Shown piece by piece: positions 30,562 through 39,007 of a DNA stretch of 41,844 nt. Each line of letters starts with the position of its first letter. Within the stretch, counting starts at the first letter, position 1. Location of the stretch: positions 1-41,844 of the IMG/VR virus record IMGVR_UViG_3300010938_000074; one strand, written 5' to 3'. This DNA comes from a virus. The notes under the pieces were generated by a model. That model made no database searches. It saw nothing but the letters and a program-made list of their open reading frames with translations, and was not told the origin of the DNA. Position numbers and translations under genes: made by a program.

Positions 30562-32720
30562 ACGCGGTTCGGGTTGAGCTGGACGGGAAAAAGGCGCTCG
30601 GGTCCGCGACGCTCTCGTGGTCTTTCACCGAAGGTGTGCGTCCGCATTTCGCCGAGGTCGATCTTCTTCCGTCGGATGCGGACGCTCTCGTCTCGGGTGC
30701 TTTGCGGCCGATCACGCTTCGCATTTCGACGGGTGGCAGCGCTGTTGAAATCCGAAACCTCTACGTTATCTCGCGCGTTCCGTCGGACACGCCGCAGATC
30801 GCGCGCGTGCAGATCGCGGATCGTCGCTGGTTCTGGGGGAAGGTTCATGTTTTGCGACGATTCAACATGCGCCGCAACGTCGGCTACAAGCGGCTGGCGC
30901 CGGGAAGCCTCGATGTACTCTCTCCCGTGAAGGCGGACGTGTGGTACGCGCCGTTCTCTTTGCCGGGCGAGAGCTCGAGTTCGGAACCGTGGAGCGGGTC
31001 GAAAATTCTCGATTCGGTGTTGCGCTTCGTCCTGAAGCGAGAATCCGAGTCCGGTGGCGCGTCGGCCGGATTCATCATCGAGAATACGATCTCTAGCGGG
31101 CTCGCGAACTACCCGATCGAAAACCTAGAACTGGACGATCCCGGGGACGCAGCGATCGAGCGCGTGCTGTCGTACCTTCCGCAGGCGGGTGTGTGCGTGG
31201 ACGCGGACGGCACCGTGCGCGTGTTCGACCGCACTTCGGAACGTGACCGGAAGATCGTGGAGGATCTGGGCCCAGAGAAGGTCGGACGTGGGCACGTCGA
31301 AATCATCGATCTAGCTCGCGTGCGCCCTTCGGAGGTTCGCGTTCACTTCACGCGTGAGTGTGAGGTGCGATTCGATTTCGACGAACCGTCCGCGACTGGC
31401 GGGACCGTGGCGCGTGGATCCGAGGATCTATTCGTCGAGAACGTTCTACCTGTGCCGGACTTTACGTTGAAACTCACATCGGGCGAATCCGTGTCCCAGG
31501 GGACGTGGATTACCATCGGGCAGGCGCTTTCCGCATGGGGAGCACCGCCGGGACTTGGGCGGCTTGACTACGACATCCTACGTAAGGCATTTGTCCCGTA
31601 CCTTGACCTCTGGGCACCCCTGCGTCTCGCTGGCCAACGCGATCCCGATGCGGATTGGGGCTCGCGTCTCGAGGCGTTACAGCACCACTGGCGCAAGACC
31701 TACCGCATCAACCGGAGGTTCATGGATCGGATTCTCCAGTTGCACGCCTACCGCGTCGCGGTCATCGATCAGGAGACCGGGACACGTGCGCCCGCGATGG
31801 CCTACGGCGATTACTGCACGCTTGGCTCGCAACGATCCATGCTTGCAGAGGCATTCGGTGGGAAGGCGGACTTGACATACTGCCAGAATTACGACGCCTA
31901 TCCATTCGGCGGCGCGCTGGGTGGCACAGAAAAGCCAGCGCCCGCGACCGTGACGATTCTCGATCATGACCAGGGGATCGTGCACCTCGATTATCTGATG
32001 GACCGCGCGCGGCTGTTCGAAATGGTCATGCCTGGCCAGCTTGACGAAACAACGGCTCCGAATGGGAGTCTCAAAGGTCGCAACAACCCGATCACGTTCA
32101 ATGCCATTGGGCGATCGCATCAGGTCCCACGGTTCAAGTCGGGCTACAAGCTGATCTTACTTCTGTCCGCGATCCCAGGGGCGCCGAACGATGAACGGCA
32201 GCTCCAAACGCTCGTACGCAGACCACAGGACGTCGTCTCGTTTTTCCCGTCCGGCGCGCGTACCGCGCTCCTCGCTTCGCGCGGCCCGGTCGTGGATGTG
32301 CGAATCGGTGCCGCCGTCGAGACGGCACGCGTCGCGTGGGCTGATTCCAAGGGGAAGGAGATCAAGAAAGCCTTCGGCATCGAGTCTGGAAAGCCTGATC
32401 TAAAATCCCTGACGATCAATCTCGGCAATCAGGAGGGTATCGGCATCCGCGGCGCCTCTCTCGATGCCATCGCAGACGCGGCCGCGGCTCGCGTCTATGC
32501 CGGTGCGCTCGATCGCCCGATGGGCCAGAAAGCTGTGACCCTGAATACGGCCGCGCAGCTCGCCGGATGGCTCTCGGAGGTGCGATGGATCGTCGCAACG
32601 ACCGGCGAGGTGTCCACAGAGGTACGAACCGCGCCGAGCGTGGTTCCGCTCAACCTGTTCGCACTTCTACCGGCAAACGTGCGGCGCGTCGTGCTCAAGA
32701 CCGCGCAGTCCGGAAGGTAG
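30558..32720 (+). CDS. Large tail-tip or baseplate hub protein
   Basis: This 720-residue protein starts with GTG overlapping the small membrane gene. It is mixed alpha/beta with no repeats. Segments such as VLSYLPQAGVCVDADGTVRV resemble hub or baseplate proteins that assemble around the tail tip. The order (tail core, two large tail proteins, fibre) supports a hub. There is no recognisable lytic domain. Confidence 0.55.
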   Translation: MNAVRVELDGKKALGSATLSWSFTEGVRPHFAEVDLLPSDADALVSGALRPITLRISTGGSAVEIRNLYVISRVPSDTPQIARVQIADRRWFWGKVHVLRRFNMRRNVGYKRLAPGSLDVLSPVKADVWYAPFSLPGESSSSEPWSGSKILDSVLRFVLKRESESGGASAGFIIENTISSGLANYPIENLELDDPGDAAIERVLSYLPQAGVCVDADGTVRVFDRTSERDRKIVEDLGPEKVGRGHVEIIDLARVRPSEVRVHFTRECEVRFDFDEPSATGGTVARGSEDLFVENVLPVPDFTLKLTSGESVSQGTWITIGQALSAWGAPPGLGRLDYDILRKAFVPYLDLWAPLRLAGQRDPDADWGSRLEALQHHWRKTYRINRRFMDRILQLHAYRVAVIDQETGTRAPAMAYGDYCTLGSQRSMLAEAFGGKADLTYCQNYDAYPFGGALGGTEKPAPATVTILDHDQGIVHLDYLMDRARLFEMVMPGQLDETTAPNGSLKGRNNPITFNAIGRSHQVPRFKSGYKLILLLSAIPGAPNDERQLQTLVRRPQDVVSFFPSGARTALLASRGPVVDVRIGAAVETARVAWADSKGKEIKKAFGIESGKPDLKSLTINLGNQEGIGIRGASLDAIADAAAARVYAGALDRPMGQKAVTLNTAAQLAGWLSEVRWIVATTGEVSTEVRTAPSVVPLNLFALLPANVRRVVLKTAQSGR

Positions 32721-32729
32721 AATAACGCC

Positions 32730-35357
32730 ATGTTTCTCGCCGACTCCCGTTCACCGCGTGCGGCTGGAGTCCTCCCGCTCCAAGACCACGGGTACATCAG
32801 CATGGGCGTGGATGTCTCGGATCGCGCTTGCTTACTTGCGTGTCGCATTGTAGGACGCGACACGCGCGGAGAAGGCCTGGGACACTGGCGCTACGAGGAC
32901 GACGACGACGCAAGACCCGGCGATATTGTCGGCGCGTTCGCCTGGCCCCCCGAGGATCGTCCCATGCCAGGCTGGTCGTGGATTTTCCCCGTGCGCGTGG
33001 TCCCGGCAAAGCGACCCACGACGACACCTTCCGAGCAGACGACACCGCCGGAGACAAAGCCTCCTCCGGCGGCAGCGATCACGGCCGCGGGAAGCGGACC
33101 CAACTACAAGGATGACATCCCGCTACAGCCGCCAGGGACGTTCGCGCCCATGGCGATCGACTCCACGGCTGTTGTACGCCCGAACAACGCCGATGCTCGT
33201 GCAGCTCCTATTTCTCCCCCTGGGGCGGCGATCGAGGGGGATGGAGTCGGCGGCGATGTGGCAGGACCTTCGACGGGGAAGGGTGCGATCAAACACACGG
33301 GCGGCCCGGCTCGAAGAGCATTTCCACCGGTCGTGCGGCCACTCGCGGGCCGCGCGCTGGAAGATGCTACGGAATACCGCACGACAGTACCGGATGTGCC
33401 GGCCGATTGGCCCCGGTTCCCGGGCAACTTCCACGGCATCGTCGTTGCGGGCACGGATGTCGATCAGCAGACCACATATTTTTTCCCAACCGATCCCAGA
33501 ATCGTGTGTCCCAACGCAAATGGACCTGGGGATACCGGCTCCATGGTCGTGGACTTGTCCTCGAAATCGATGGAACTCGACACGACCCGCATTGCGCGCG
33601 TGCAGTCCTTCTGGCGTGTCCTCCGCGGTGCGTCACGGCTCGGGAACTCGCTCGCGTGGCAACTTGGGCTCTCTGGCCTCAGAGACGCACGCGGCGGTTA
33701 CGTCATCGATGCCGTCTCGAAGGGGAAAGGACTGGGCACGGCAACAACGCAGCGCCCGAACCGGAACGCGGGCCGTCTACCACCGGACGAAGGGGGTAGG
33801 CTGCAGATCGGCATCCCCGTTACGGGAAGCGGCGCTGAAGGCGGGATAGGTGGGTGGGGACAGCAAGCTCAAGGCGGCTCTCGTCGTGACGGAGGAAGTG
33901 GAGCGCTCGTAGTCGCGCTCGCCAGTATCGCGGACGGTGGCCCTCTGGACGTTGGCGGCACAGATGACAAGCACAACAAGGGTCGCGATCTAGATGGACA
34001 CCCGATCAACTCGCTGCATATTTCGACCGAGGCGCTTTTCCGCAACCGCGACAAACCTAGCGAGGACGGTCCGCTACACTTCGAGGATAAGTTCCGGGAC
34101 GGCCAGGACTTCCTGCTCAAAACAAAGGTACATCTCGCGTTCGATGCAAGTGGAACGCAGCACTGGCGCTGGTGGTCCTCGACTCTGGTGGGGCTCGATA
34201 CACCACCGAATCGACCGCCACCGCCCACCATTACGCCGAGCGACCCGGACCCCCCGCCGCCGCCGCCGCCGCCCATACCGCCGGACGAACGTGGCCCAAT
34301 CACACCATCGGACCCTGCAGGCCCGATAGACCCGTCCGATCGTCGCGGTCGAACGGATCGTGGCGGTCCGATACCGATGACAAGAGAACCCCATGCAGCT
34401 GGCGGATCCTTGGGCGAATCCGAGACATGGTGGAGCGCGGAAGAGTGGATGCCACGTTTTATCTCGGGTACCAAATCTCCATGGGAATTCCGCCGCGGAG
34501 CCGTCACTCCGTATGAATTGTCCGCGCCTGCGCTCGCGTTCCGGCCACAGCTCTTGCGTGTCGGCGCGCGCGACTGGCGATACCACGGGCTCGCGGACGA
34601 AGACGAGTTTGTCAAGGATCTGCGCCGAACGCCGACGGTACTTCGACTCGCGGCCTGGGGAGCACAAGGTGGTGAGAAGGCCGGACCGTATCTGACTCCA
34701 CCGACGACCGGTAGTTCGATTGGCGCGGCGCCGTGGAACTACGCGCAGCAGCCGGGCGCGTCGCGTAGCAGCGGCGGGACTGCGGCGGGCGGACTCGCTC
34801 TTCTGCCGCCCGAGGTAGACCTCGAGGACATCGACCGCGGGTTCGCGCCGGATGGAATCACACCGAGCGAGGTCGGCCTCGTTGCGACACCGCGGACGTT
34901 TCTGGGATGGGGAACCCCGGAACTTGCCGCGGGCGGCCTCAAGTCGGGATGGTCGTCGCGTGTTTCCGAGAATGGGACTCTGATCTTCGGCGAACACAAC
35001 GCGACAGGAGTGCGGTCGGATCGATTCACGCTTGGCGCTGGAGGCATCCCACAGTTCTCCGTTGAATCCGGCATCGTCGCATCGACGACCCACGTGCAAG
35101 GACAACGGCCGTTGACGATGGTCTACAACGAGATCACTACTGCGAACGCGGGTGATGTCGTGACGCTTCCGGCCGCGCAAACGGGACGAATGGTCATACT
35201 GAAAAACTCCGCGTCTGCGACCGTGAACGTATACCCGGCGTCGGGTAACAAGGTGGACGGGCTGGCGCTGGACACCCCGTTCTCGTTGCCGTCGCTCGGG
35301 ATCGTCGTTCTCTTCGCGACCAGTTCGGCGCAGTGGTACCGACTCATCGGTGCGTGA
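32730..35357 (+). CDS. Proline-rich tail fibre/receptor-binding protein
   Basis: This 875-residue protein has an N-terminal virion-attachment-type region, a low-complexity hinge near residues 490-550 (runs of proline such as PDPPPPPPPPIPP and TPSDPAG repeats), and a beta-rich C-terminus. The last 80 residues (VTLPAAQTGRMVILKNSASA, then SLGIVVLFATSSAQWYRLIG) match a small beta module commonly ending phage fibres. It likely binds the host surface. It is the last rightward gene and overlaps the convergent HTH gene by 14 bp. Confidence 0.7.
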   Translation: MFLADSRSPRAAGVLPLQDHGYISMGVDVSDRACLLACRIVGRDTRGEGLGHWRYEDDDDARPGDIVGAFAWPPEDRPMPGWSWIFPVRVVPAKRPTTTPSEQTTPPETKPPPAAAITAAGSGPNYKDDIPLQPPGTFAPMAIDSTAVVRPNNADARAAPISPPGAAIEGDGVGGDVAGPSTGKGAIKHTGGPARRAFPPVVRPLAGRALEDATEYRTTVPDVPADWPRFPGNFHGIVVAGTDVDQQTTYFFPTDPRIVCPNANGPGDTGSMVVDLSSKSMELDTTRIARVQSFWRVLRGASRLGNSLAWQLGLSGLRDARGGYVIDAVSKGKGLGTATTQRPNRNAGRLPPDEGGRLQIGIPVTGSGAEGGIGGWGQQAQGGSRRDGGSGALVVALASIADGGPLDVGGTDDKHNKGRDLDGHPINSLHISTEALFRNRDKPSEDGPLHFEDKFRDGQDFLLKTKVHLAFDASGTQHWRWWSSTLVGLDTPPNRPPPPTITPSDPDPPPPPPPPIPPDERGPITPSDPAGPIDPSDRRGRTDRGGPIPMTREPHAAGGSLGESETWWSAEEWMPRFISGTKSPWEFRRGAVTPYELSAPALAFRPQLLRVGARDWRYHGLADEDEFVKDLRRTPTVLRLAAWGAQGGEKAGPYLTPPTTGSSIGAAPWNYAQQPGASRSSGGTAAGGLALLPPEVDLEDIDRGFAPDGITPSEVGLVATPRTFLGWGTPELAAGGLKSGWSSRVSENGTLIFGEHNATGVRSDRFTLGAGGIPQFSVESGIVASTTHVQGQRPLTMVYNEITTANAGDVVTLPAAQTGRMVILKNSASATVNVYPASGNKVDGLALDTPFSLPSLGIVVLFATSSAQWYRLIGA

Positions 35358-35535
35358 TGGATTTTCTGGGGCGGCCCGGGATGCGGATGGCACACCGGAT
35401 CAGAATCGAGGGGGGCCAGAGCCAGGCTTGACCCACCTTGCGCCCGCGCACCCCGCGTGCCGCTGCGAGTCGGCGAACGCGGGAGGGATGAATACCAAGG
35501 GCTGCTGCGGTCTCAGCTGTCGTCAGATGGCGCAT
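35344..35535 (-). CDS. Small HTH DNA-binding protein (excisionase-like)
   Basis: This is a 63-residue protein. MRHLTTAETAAALGIHPSRV, then RRLAAARGVRGRKVGQAWLW, is the classic HTH_17/excisionase pattern (TAETA-LGI-R--RL---G). AAGGAGT lies just before the ATG at 35535. It ends the leftward operon and is convergent with the tail fibre. No integrase is seen, so an excisionase role is doubtful and transcription control is more likely. Confidence 0.7.
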   Translation of the reverse strand: MRHLTTAETAAALGIHPSRVRRLAAARGVRGRKVGQAWLWPPSILIRCAIRIPGRPRKSITHR

Positions 35536-35560
35536 GAAGTTACTCCTTCTCAGCTGGATT

Positions 35561-36301
35561 CTAGAGCGCCTTCACGAAACGCACCAGCGCCCGGATGGCG
35601 CGCTCGTAGCGCGGAGCGTCACGCCCCGCCACATACCGGAGCGTCAGCTTCTTGACTTTCTTCCTCCAGTCCTCCAACGGGTGCTCTTCGCACCCGTAGC
35701 GCAGCCGACAGCTCCCGTCGGCCATCTCAAAGGCCGCCCACTGATATTTCAGGAGACGGCCGGTCGCCCGGACAGCGCGGACCTCTCCCGCGCCGGTGAG
35801 CGCCCCAGCGAGGTCCGCATCGGCGAAATTCGTGCCATTGAGGCGCGCCCCCTGGAGATTCGCGCCCGTGAAACTCGCCCACTCACAATCCGCATCAGTG
35901 AGATTCGCGAACGAGAGATTCGCATCAGAGAGGCTTGCGAAAAAAAGATCCGTCTCGGTGAGGTTCGCGCCCACAAGGGTCGCGCCCACAAGGGTCGCAC
36001 CTTCGAGATTCGCTCCTTGCATGTCGGTTGCGGTCAGGTTTGCCTTCGCGAAGTTGGCGCACGCGAGGTCCGCACAGACGAGATTTGCGCCCAAGAGGTC
36101 GGCGCCGCTGAAGTTCGTCTCCTCGAGGTTCGCCATGAAGAGATTGGCGCCCGCGATGTGCACTCCCGCGAAGTTCGCCTGAGCGAGGTTCGCCCCCACG
36201 AGGCAGATGCGCTGCTCGACGGCGGCGATGAGCGCCTCGCGCAACGAGCCGCCGGGATGCTCGAAGAACACCTGTCCGTAGCAGTTAACAATCTTCTGCA
36301 T
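35561..36301 (-). CDS. Pentapeptide-repeat protein, paralogue 1
   Basis: This 246-residue protein has three parts. The N-terminus (MQKIVNCYGQVFFEHPGGSL...) is a conserved leader, residues 34-165 form pentapeptide repeats (A(D/N)LXX pattern, for example GANLAQANFAGVHIAGANLF), and a conserved C-terminal domain follows (RLRYGCEEHPLEDWRKKVKK). Pentapeptide solenoids are right-handed beta-helices that can mimic DNA or bind proteins such as gyrase, but the target is unknown. It overlaps the upstream 75-residue gene by 17 bp and has two paralogues to the right. Confidence 0.85.
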   Translation of the reverse strand: MQKIVNCYGQVFFEHPGGSLREALIAAVEQRICLVGANLAQANFAGVHIAGANLFMANLEETNFSGADLLGANLVCADLACANFAKANLTATDMQGANLEGATLVGATLVGANLTETDLFFASLSDANLSFANLTDADCEWASFTGANLQGARLNGTNFADADLAGALTGAGEVRAVRATGRLLKYQWAAFEMADGSCRLRYGCEEHPLEDWRKKVKKLTLRYVAGRDAPRYERAIRALVRFVKAL

Positions 36302-36512
36302 CGTTGTCCTCCAACGACATCAGCGGGCCTATTCCCGCCGATGAGGAGTCCACCAACTCCTCGGCGTACCGGCGAAGGTCTTCCCGGGTGGCGACCTGGC
36401 CGCGCACGACGGCGCGGTGGCAGTCCTCGGCCAGCCTCCGGACATGCGCCCAATACTGGGCGCGCAATATGGCGTGCGCGTCCGCGCGCGCCTTCTCGGC
36501 TTCGGCGGTCAT
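36285..36512 (-). CDS. 75-residue helical protein, copy 1 of duplicated pair
   Basis: MTAEAEKARADAHAILRAQY begins a 75-residue helical protein with AHVRRLAEDCHRAVVRGQV. Except for its first residues it is identical to the product of 37225-37452. A GGAG ribosome site from the upstream intercistronic element precedes the ATG. Its last 19 residues (SSAGIGPLMSLEDNDAEDC) are coded across a hairpin like the element's third hairpin (36318-36343). Function unknown; it precedes a pentapeptide-repeat gene in both copies. Confidence 0.7.
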   Translation of the reverse strand: MTAEAEKARADAHAILRAQYWAHVRRLAEDCHRAVVRGQVATREDLRRYAEELVDSSSAGIGPLMSLEDNDAEDC

Positions 36513-36518
36513 TTCATC

Positions 36519-36603
36519 TCCGACGCCATCGGCGGGCCTATTCCCACCGATCCCGCCTGCTAGGCGGGTTCGGTCCCATGGAGAGACCGCCGCACGCATG
36601 GAG
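36519..36603 (-). promoter_or_regulatory. Intercistronic three-hairpin element, copy 1
   Basis: Minus-strand order: GCATGGAG box (CTCCATGC), hairpin A (CGGTCTC/GGGACCG), hairpin B (CCCGCC/GGCGGG), hairpin C (ATCGGTGGG/CCCGCCGAT, loop AATAGG), then a GGCGTCGGAG ribosome site. All stems pair; wobbles fit the minus transcript. It precedes the 75-residue gene ending at 36285. Confidence 0.85.
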
Positions 36604-36626
36604 TCTCCCGGCCCATCGCCCGGTCC

Positions 36627-37241
36627 TCAGGAGCCTGGTCCCACTGGCTTCGAGAGCGCCTTCACGAAACTCACCAGCGCCCGGATGGCGCGCACGTAGC
36701 GCGGAACGTCAGATTCCGACACATACCGGAGCGTCAGCTTCTTGACTTTCTTCCTCCAGTCCTCCAATGGGTGCTCTTCGCACCCGTAGCGCAGCCGACA
36801 GCTCCCGTCGGCCATCTCAAAGGCCGTCCACTGATAGTTCAGGAGACAGCCGGTCGCCCGGACGGCGCGGACCTCTCCCGCGTCGATGATCGCACCCGCC
36901 AGGTTGGCATTGGCGAAATTCGTGCCTGTGAGAAGCGTCAACAGGCAATTCGCACCAGAGAGGTTTGCGAACGAAAGGTTCGCGCCCACGAGGTTCGCGC
37001 CCTCAAGGTTCGCGCCCTCAAGGTTCGCGCCCCTGAGGTTCGCGCCCGCGAGGCTCGCGCCCGCCAGGTCGGCTGCGGGCAGATCTGCATGCGGGCAGTT
37101 CGCGCCCGAGAGGTCCGCCCGGACGAGATCCGCGCCCTTGAGGCAGATGCGCTGCTCGACGGCGGCGATGAGCGCCTCGCGCAACGAGCCGCCGGGATGC
37201 TCGAAGAACACCTGTCCGTAGCAGTTAACAATCTTCTGCAT
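36627..37241 (-). CDS. Pentapeptide-repeat protein, paralogue 2
   Basis: This 204-residue protein shares the first 33 residues and the C-terminal domain almost unchanged with paralogue 1. Its repeat region (about 34-120) is shorter and differs in sequence (GADLVRADLSGANCPHADLP...). The C-terminus adds SKPVGPGS where paralogue 1 stops. The pattern, conserved ends and a variable solenoid, suggests selection on the solenoid. It overlaps the upstream 75-residue gene by 17 bp. Confidence 0.85.
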   Translation of the reverse strand: MQKIVNCYGQVFFEHPGGSLREALIAAVEQRICLKGADLVRADLSGANCPHADLPAADLAGASLAGANLRGANLEGANLEGANLVGANLSFANLSGANCLLTLLTGTNFANANLAGAIIDAGEVRAVRATGCLLNYQWTAFEMADGSCRLRYGCEEHPLEDWRKKVKKLTLRYVSESDVPRYVRAIRALVSFVKALSKPVGPGS

Positions 37242-37452
37242 CGTTGTCCTCCAACGACATCAGCGGGCCTATTCCCGCCGATGAGGAGTCCACCAACTCC
37301 TCGGCGTACCGGCGAAGGTCTTCCCGGGTGGCGACCTGGCCGCGCACGACGGCGCGGTGGCAGTCCTCGGCCAGCCTCCGGACATGCGCCCAATACTGGG
37401 CGCGCAATATGGCGTGCGCGTCCGCGCGCGCCTTCTCGGTCAGCTCGGTCAT
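37225..37452 (-). CDS. 75-residue helical protein, copy 2 of duplicated pair
   Basis: MTELTEKARADAHAILRAQY starts this copy. It is the same as the product of 36285-36512 apart from the first few residues. Nucleotide identity runs on into the pentapeptide gene start downstream (37141-37438 equals 36201-36498), so a two-gene unit was duplicated. A hairpin C-like sequence lies at 37258-37283 within its 3' end. Function unknown. Confidence 0.7.
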   Translation of the reverse strand: MTELTEKARADAHAILRAQYWAHVRRLAEDCHRAVVRGQVATREDLRRYAEELVDSSSAGIGPLMSLEDNDAEDC

Positions 37453-37459
37453 TTCATCC

Positions 37460-37546
37460 TCCGACGCCACCGGTCGCACCATCGCACCCGGTCCCGCCCG
37501 CTGGGCGGGCAGCGCCCCCAACGAGGGGGCGCCCGCACGCATGGAG
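37460..37546 (-). promoter_or_regulatory. Intercistronic three-hairpin element, copy 2
   Basis: Hairpin A is GCGCCCCC/GGGGGCGC, unlike other copies but fully paired. Hairpin B is CCCGCC/GGCGGG. Hairpin C is ACCGGGTGC/GCGACCGGT with loop GATGGT and one mismatch. A GGCGTCGGAGGA site follows. The GCATGGAG box touches the stop of the clamp-like gene. Confidence 0.85.
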
Positions 37547-38116
37547 TTACTTGGGGCTCACCACTGCCAACAGCCCGGTCGCCGTGCGGGTCTCGTCCTT
37601 CGACGAGAATCGCACCGGCAATTCGTCGTCCCACACCTCCAGCAGGACGACGGCGTCCGGGTGTTCGACGAAGTCCTGGATCGCTTGAACCAGCCCCACC
37701 AGGAGCTTGGCGTCCAAGTAGACCCGAACGGTGGGCTCCTTCTGGGGAGTCACCGCAGCCACATTCGTGTGCCAGTGGTGCGGAATGTCGGGCAGGGTGT
37801 ACCCCCAATCCGCATCCTCCGGGCCGATCTTTGCGGTATCGGCCGTCAAGCTGACCCGGAGCCGCCCGTGTTTCGGGCCAGGAAGCCCACGCAAGGCTTT
37901 CTCCCAGTCCTTCGGGTTGACCGAGATGGCTCGCCCTTCGTCACCAGGCGTAGCGACACCCGACTCCTCCAACACGAGCATCCGTCGGCCGTCCGTCGCG
38001 CTGCACCGATAGCCGGTATCGGTGGCCTCGATCCTCACGCCCAAAAGGCGGGGGTTATCCTTGCGGCCCGGTTGGATTCGGGCGGCCACGGCAGCCCGCC
38101 GGTCCATGAACGGCAT
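37547..38116 (-). CDS. Possible sliding-clamp-like protein
   Basis: This is a 189-residue protein. The first half has LLGVRIEATDTGYRCSATDG and RRMLVLEESG, and the second half has VRVYLDAKLLVGLVQAIQDF, then ELPVRFSSKDETRTATGLLAVV. These resemble DnaN domain patterns (gv.ie..-ATDGhrl; v.ldakyL..ll; Pv.f). It is far shorter than a three-domain clamp, so it would have to form multimers or act otherwise. The ATG at 38116 has AAGGAAGGA upstream. A confident alternative cannot be given. Confidence 0.5.
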   Translation of the reverse strand: MPFMDRRAAVAARIQPGRKDNPRLLGVRIEATDTGYRCSATDGRRMLVLEESGVATPGDEGRAISVNPKDWEKALRGLPGPKHGRLRVSLTADTAKIGPEDADWGYTLPDIPHHWHTNVAAVTPQKEPTVRVYLDAKLLVGLVQAIQDFVEHPDAVVLLEVWDDELPVRFSSKDETRTATGLLAVVSPK

Positions 38117-38156
38117 ACGATCCTTCCTTTCTCCCGGCTTCTTGCCGGGTCTTGTC

Positions 38157-38241
38157 TCCGACGCCATCGGCCACACCATCGTGACCGATCCCGCCCGTTT
38201 GGCGGGCGCGGTCCCACGGAGGAGCCGCCGCACGCATGGAG
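38157..38241 (-). promoter_or_regulatory. Intercistronic three-hairpin element, copy 3
   Basis: Hairpin A is CGGCTCC/GGGACCG with one mismatch, as if two copies recombined. Hairpin B is CCCGCC/GGCGGG with loop AAACG-like. Hairpin C is ATCGGTCAC/GTGGCCGAT with loop GATGGT, fully paired. An extra CCCGGC/GCCGGG hairpin lies between this copy and the gene start at 38116. Confidence 0.8.
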
Positions 38242-38243
38242 AG

Positions 38244-38909
38244 CTAGAGCCTTTCCACGAAGTCCACCAGCGTTAGGATGGCGTGGGTGTACCGCGGGAC
38301 ATCACCCTCCGACAAATGCCGGAGCGCCACCTTCTTGACCGTCTTCCGCCAGTTCTTCAACGAGCGCTCCTCACACCCGTAGCGCAGCCGCCGGCTGCCG
38401 TTGACCATCGCGAAGGCCGTCCATCGATACCCCAGGAGACAGCCGGTCGCCAAGACGACATGGATCTCTCCCGCGGTGGTTCGTGCACACGTGAGATTCG
38501 CCTTGTCAAAGTTCGTGCCTGCGAGGCACGCCCTCCTGAGACGCGCTCCCGAGAGGTCGGCGCCCGTGACGTCGGCCCCAGCGAGATATGCCCCTGTGAG
38601 GTTCGCGCCCCTGAGACGCGCACTTTCGAGACGCGCTTTCGGGAGAGTCGCGCCTTTGAGGTTCGCGGTCGTAAGGTCGGCTCCCGTGAGGTCCGCCCCC
38701 GTGAGGTCGGCTCCCGCGAGAGTCGCATTTGCGAGGTGCGCGTCCATGAGCTGTGCATTCGCAAGCTCGGCCCCCACGAGGTACGCTCTCGTGAGGTCAG
38801 CTCCCGCGAGGTTGATCTTCTGCTTGACGGCGGCGACGACCGCCGCGCGCAGCGAGCGGCCGGGGTGCTCAAAGAGCAACCTCCCTGAGTAGCGGACGAT
38901 CCGGTGCAT
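38244..38909 (-). CDS. Pentapeptide-repeat protein, paralogue 3
   Basis: This is a 221-residue protein. A leader related to paralogues 1 and 2 (MHRIVRYSGRLLFEHPGRSL) is followed by a pentapeptide solenoid (about 34-145, with perfect ADLTG repeats) and the related C-terminal domain (RLRYGCEERSLKNWRKTVKK). It is more divergent at DNA level than 1 versus 2. GGAGGA of the intercistronic element precedes the ATG at 38909. The longer in-frame start in the element is probably not used. Confidence 0.85.
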   Translation of the reverse strand: MHRIVRYSGRLLFEHPGRSLRAAVVAAVKQKINLAGADLTRAYLVGAELANAQLMDAHLANATLAGADLTGADLTGADLTTANLKGATLPKARLESARLRGANLTGAYLAGADVTGADLSGARLRRACLAGTNFDKANLTCARTTAGEIHVVLATGCLLGYRWTAFAMVNGSRRLRYGCEERSLKNWRKTVKKVALRHLSEGDVPRYTHAILTLVDFVERL

Positions 38910-38918
38910 CTCGTGTCC

Positions 38919-39006
38919 TCCGACGCCACTCGCCGGACCATTCCGACGAGTCCCGCCCGCTAGGCGGGCGCGGCTCCCCAGCAGAGGAGCCGCCGCACGC
39001 ATGGAG
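38919..39006 (-). promoter_or_regulatory. Intercistronic three-hairpin element, copy 4
   Basis: Hairpin A is CGGCTCC/GGAGCCG (loop TCTGCTGG-like), B is CCCGCC/GGCGGG, and C is ACTCGTCGG/CCGGCGAGT with loop AATGGT. A GGCGTCGGAGGA site follows. It precedes pentapeptide paralogue 3. Stems pair with one G-U in the minus transcript. Confidence 0.85.
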
Positions 39007-39007
39007 T

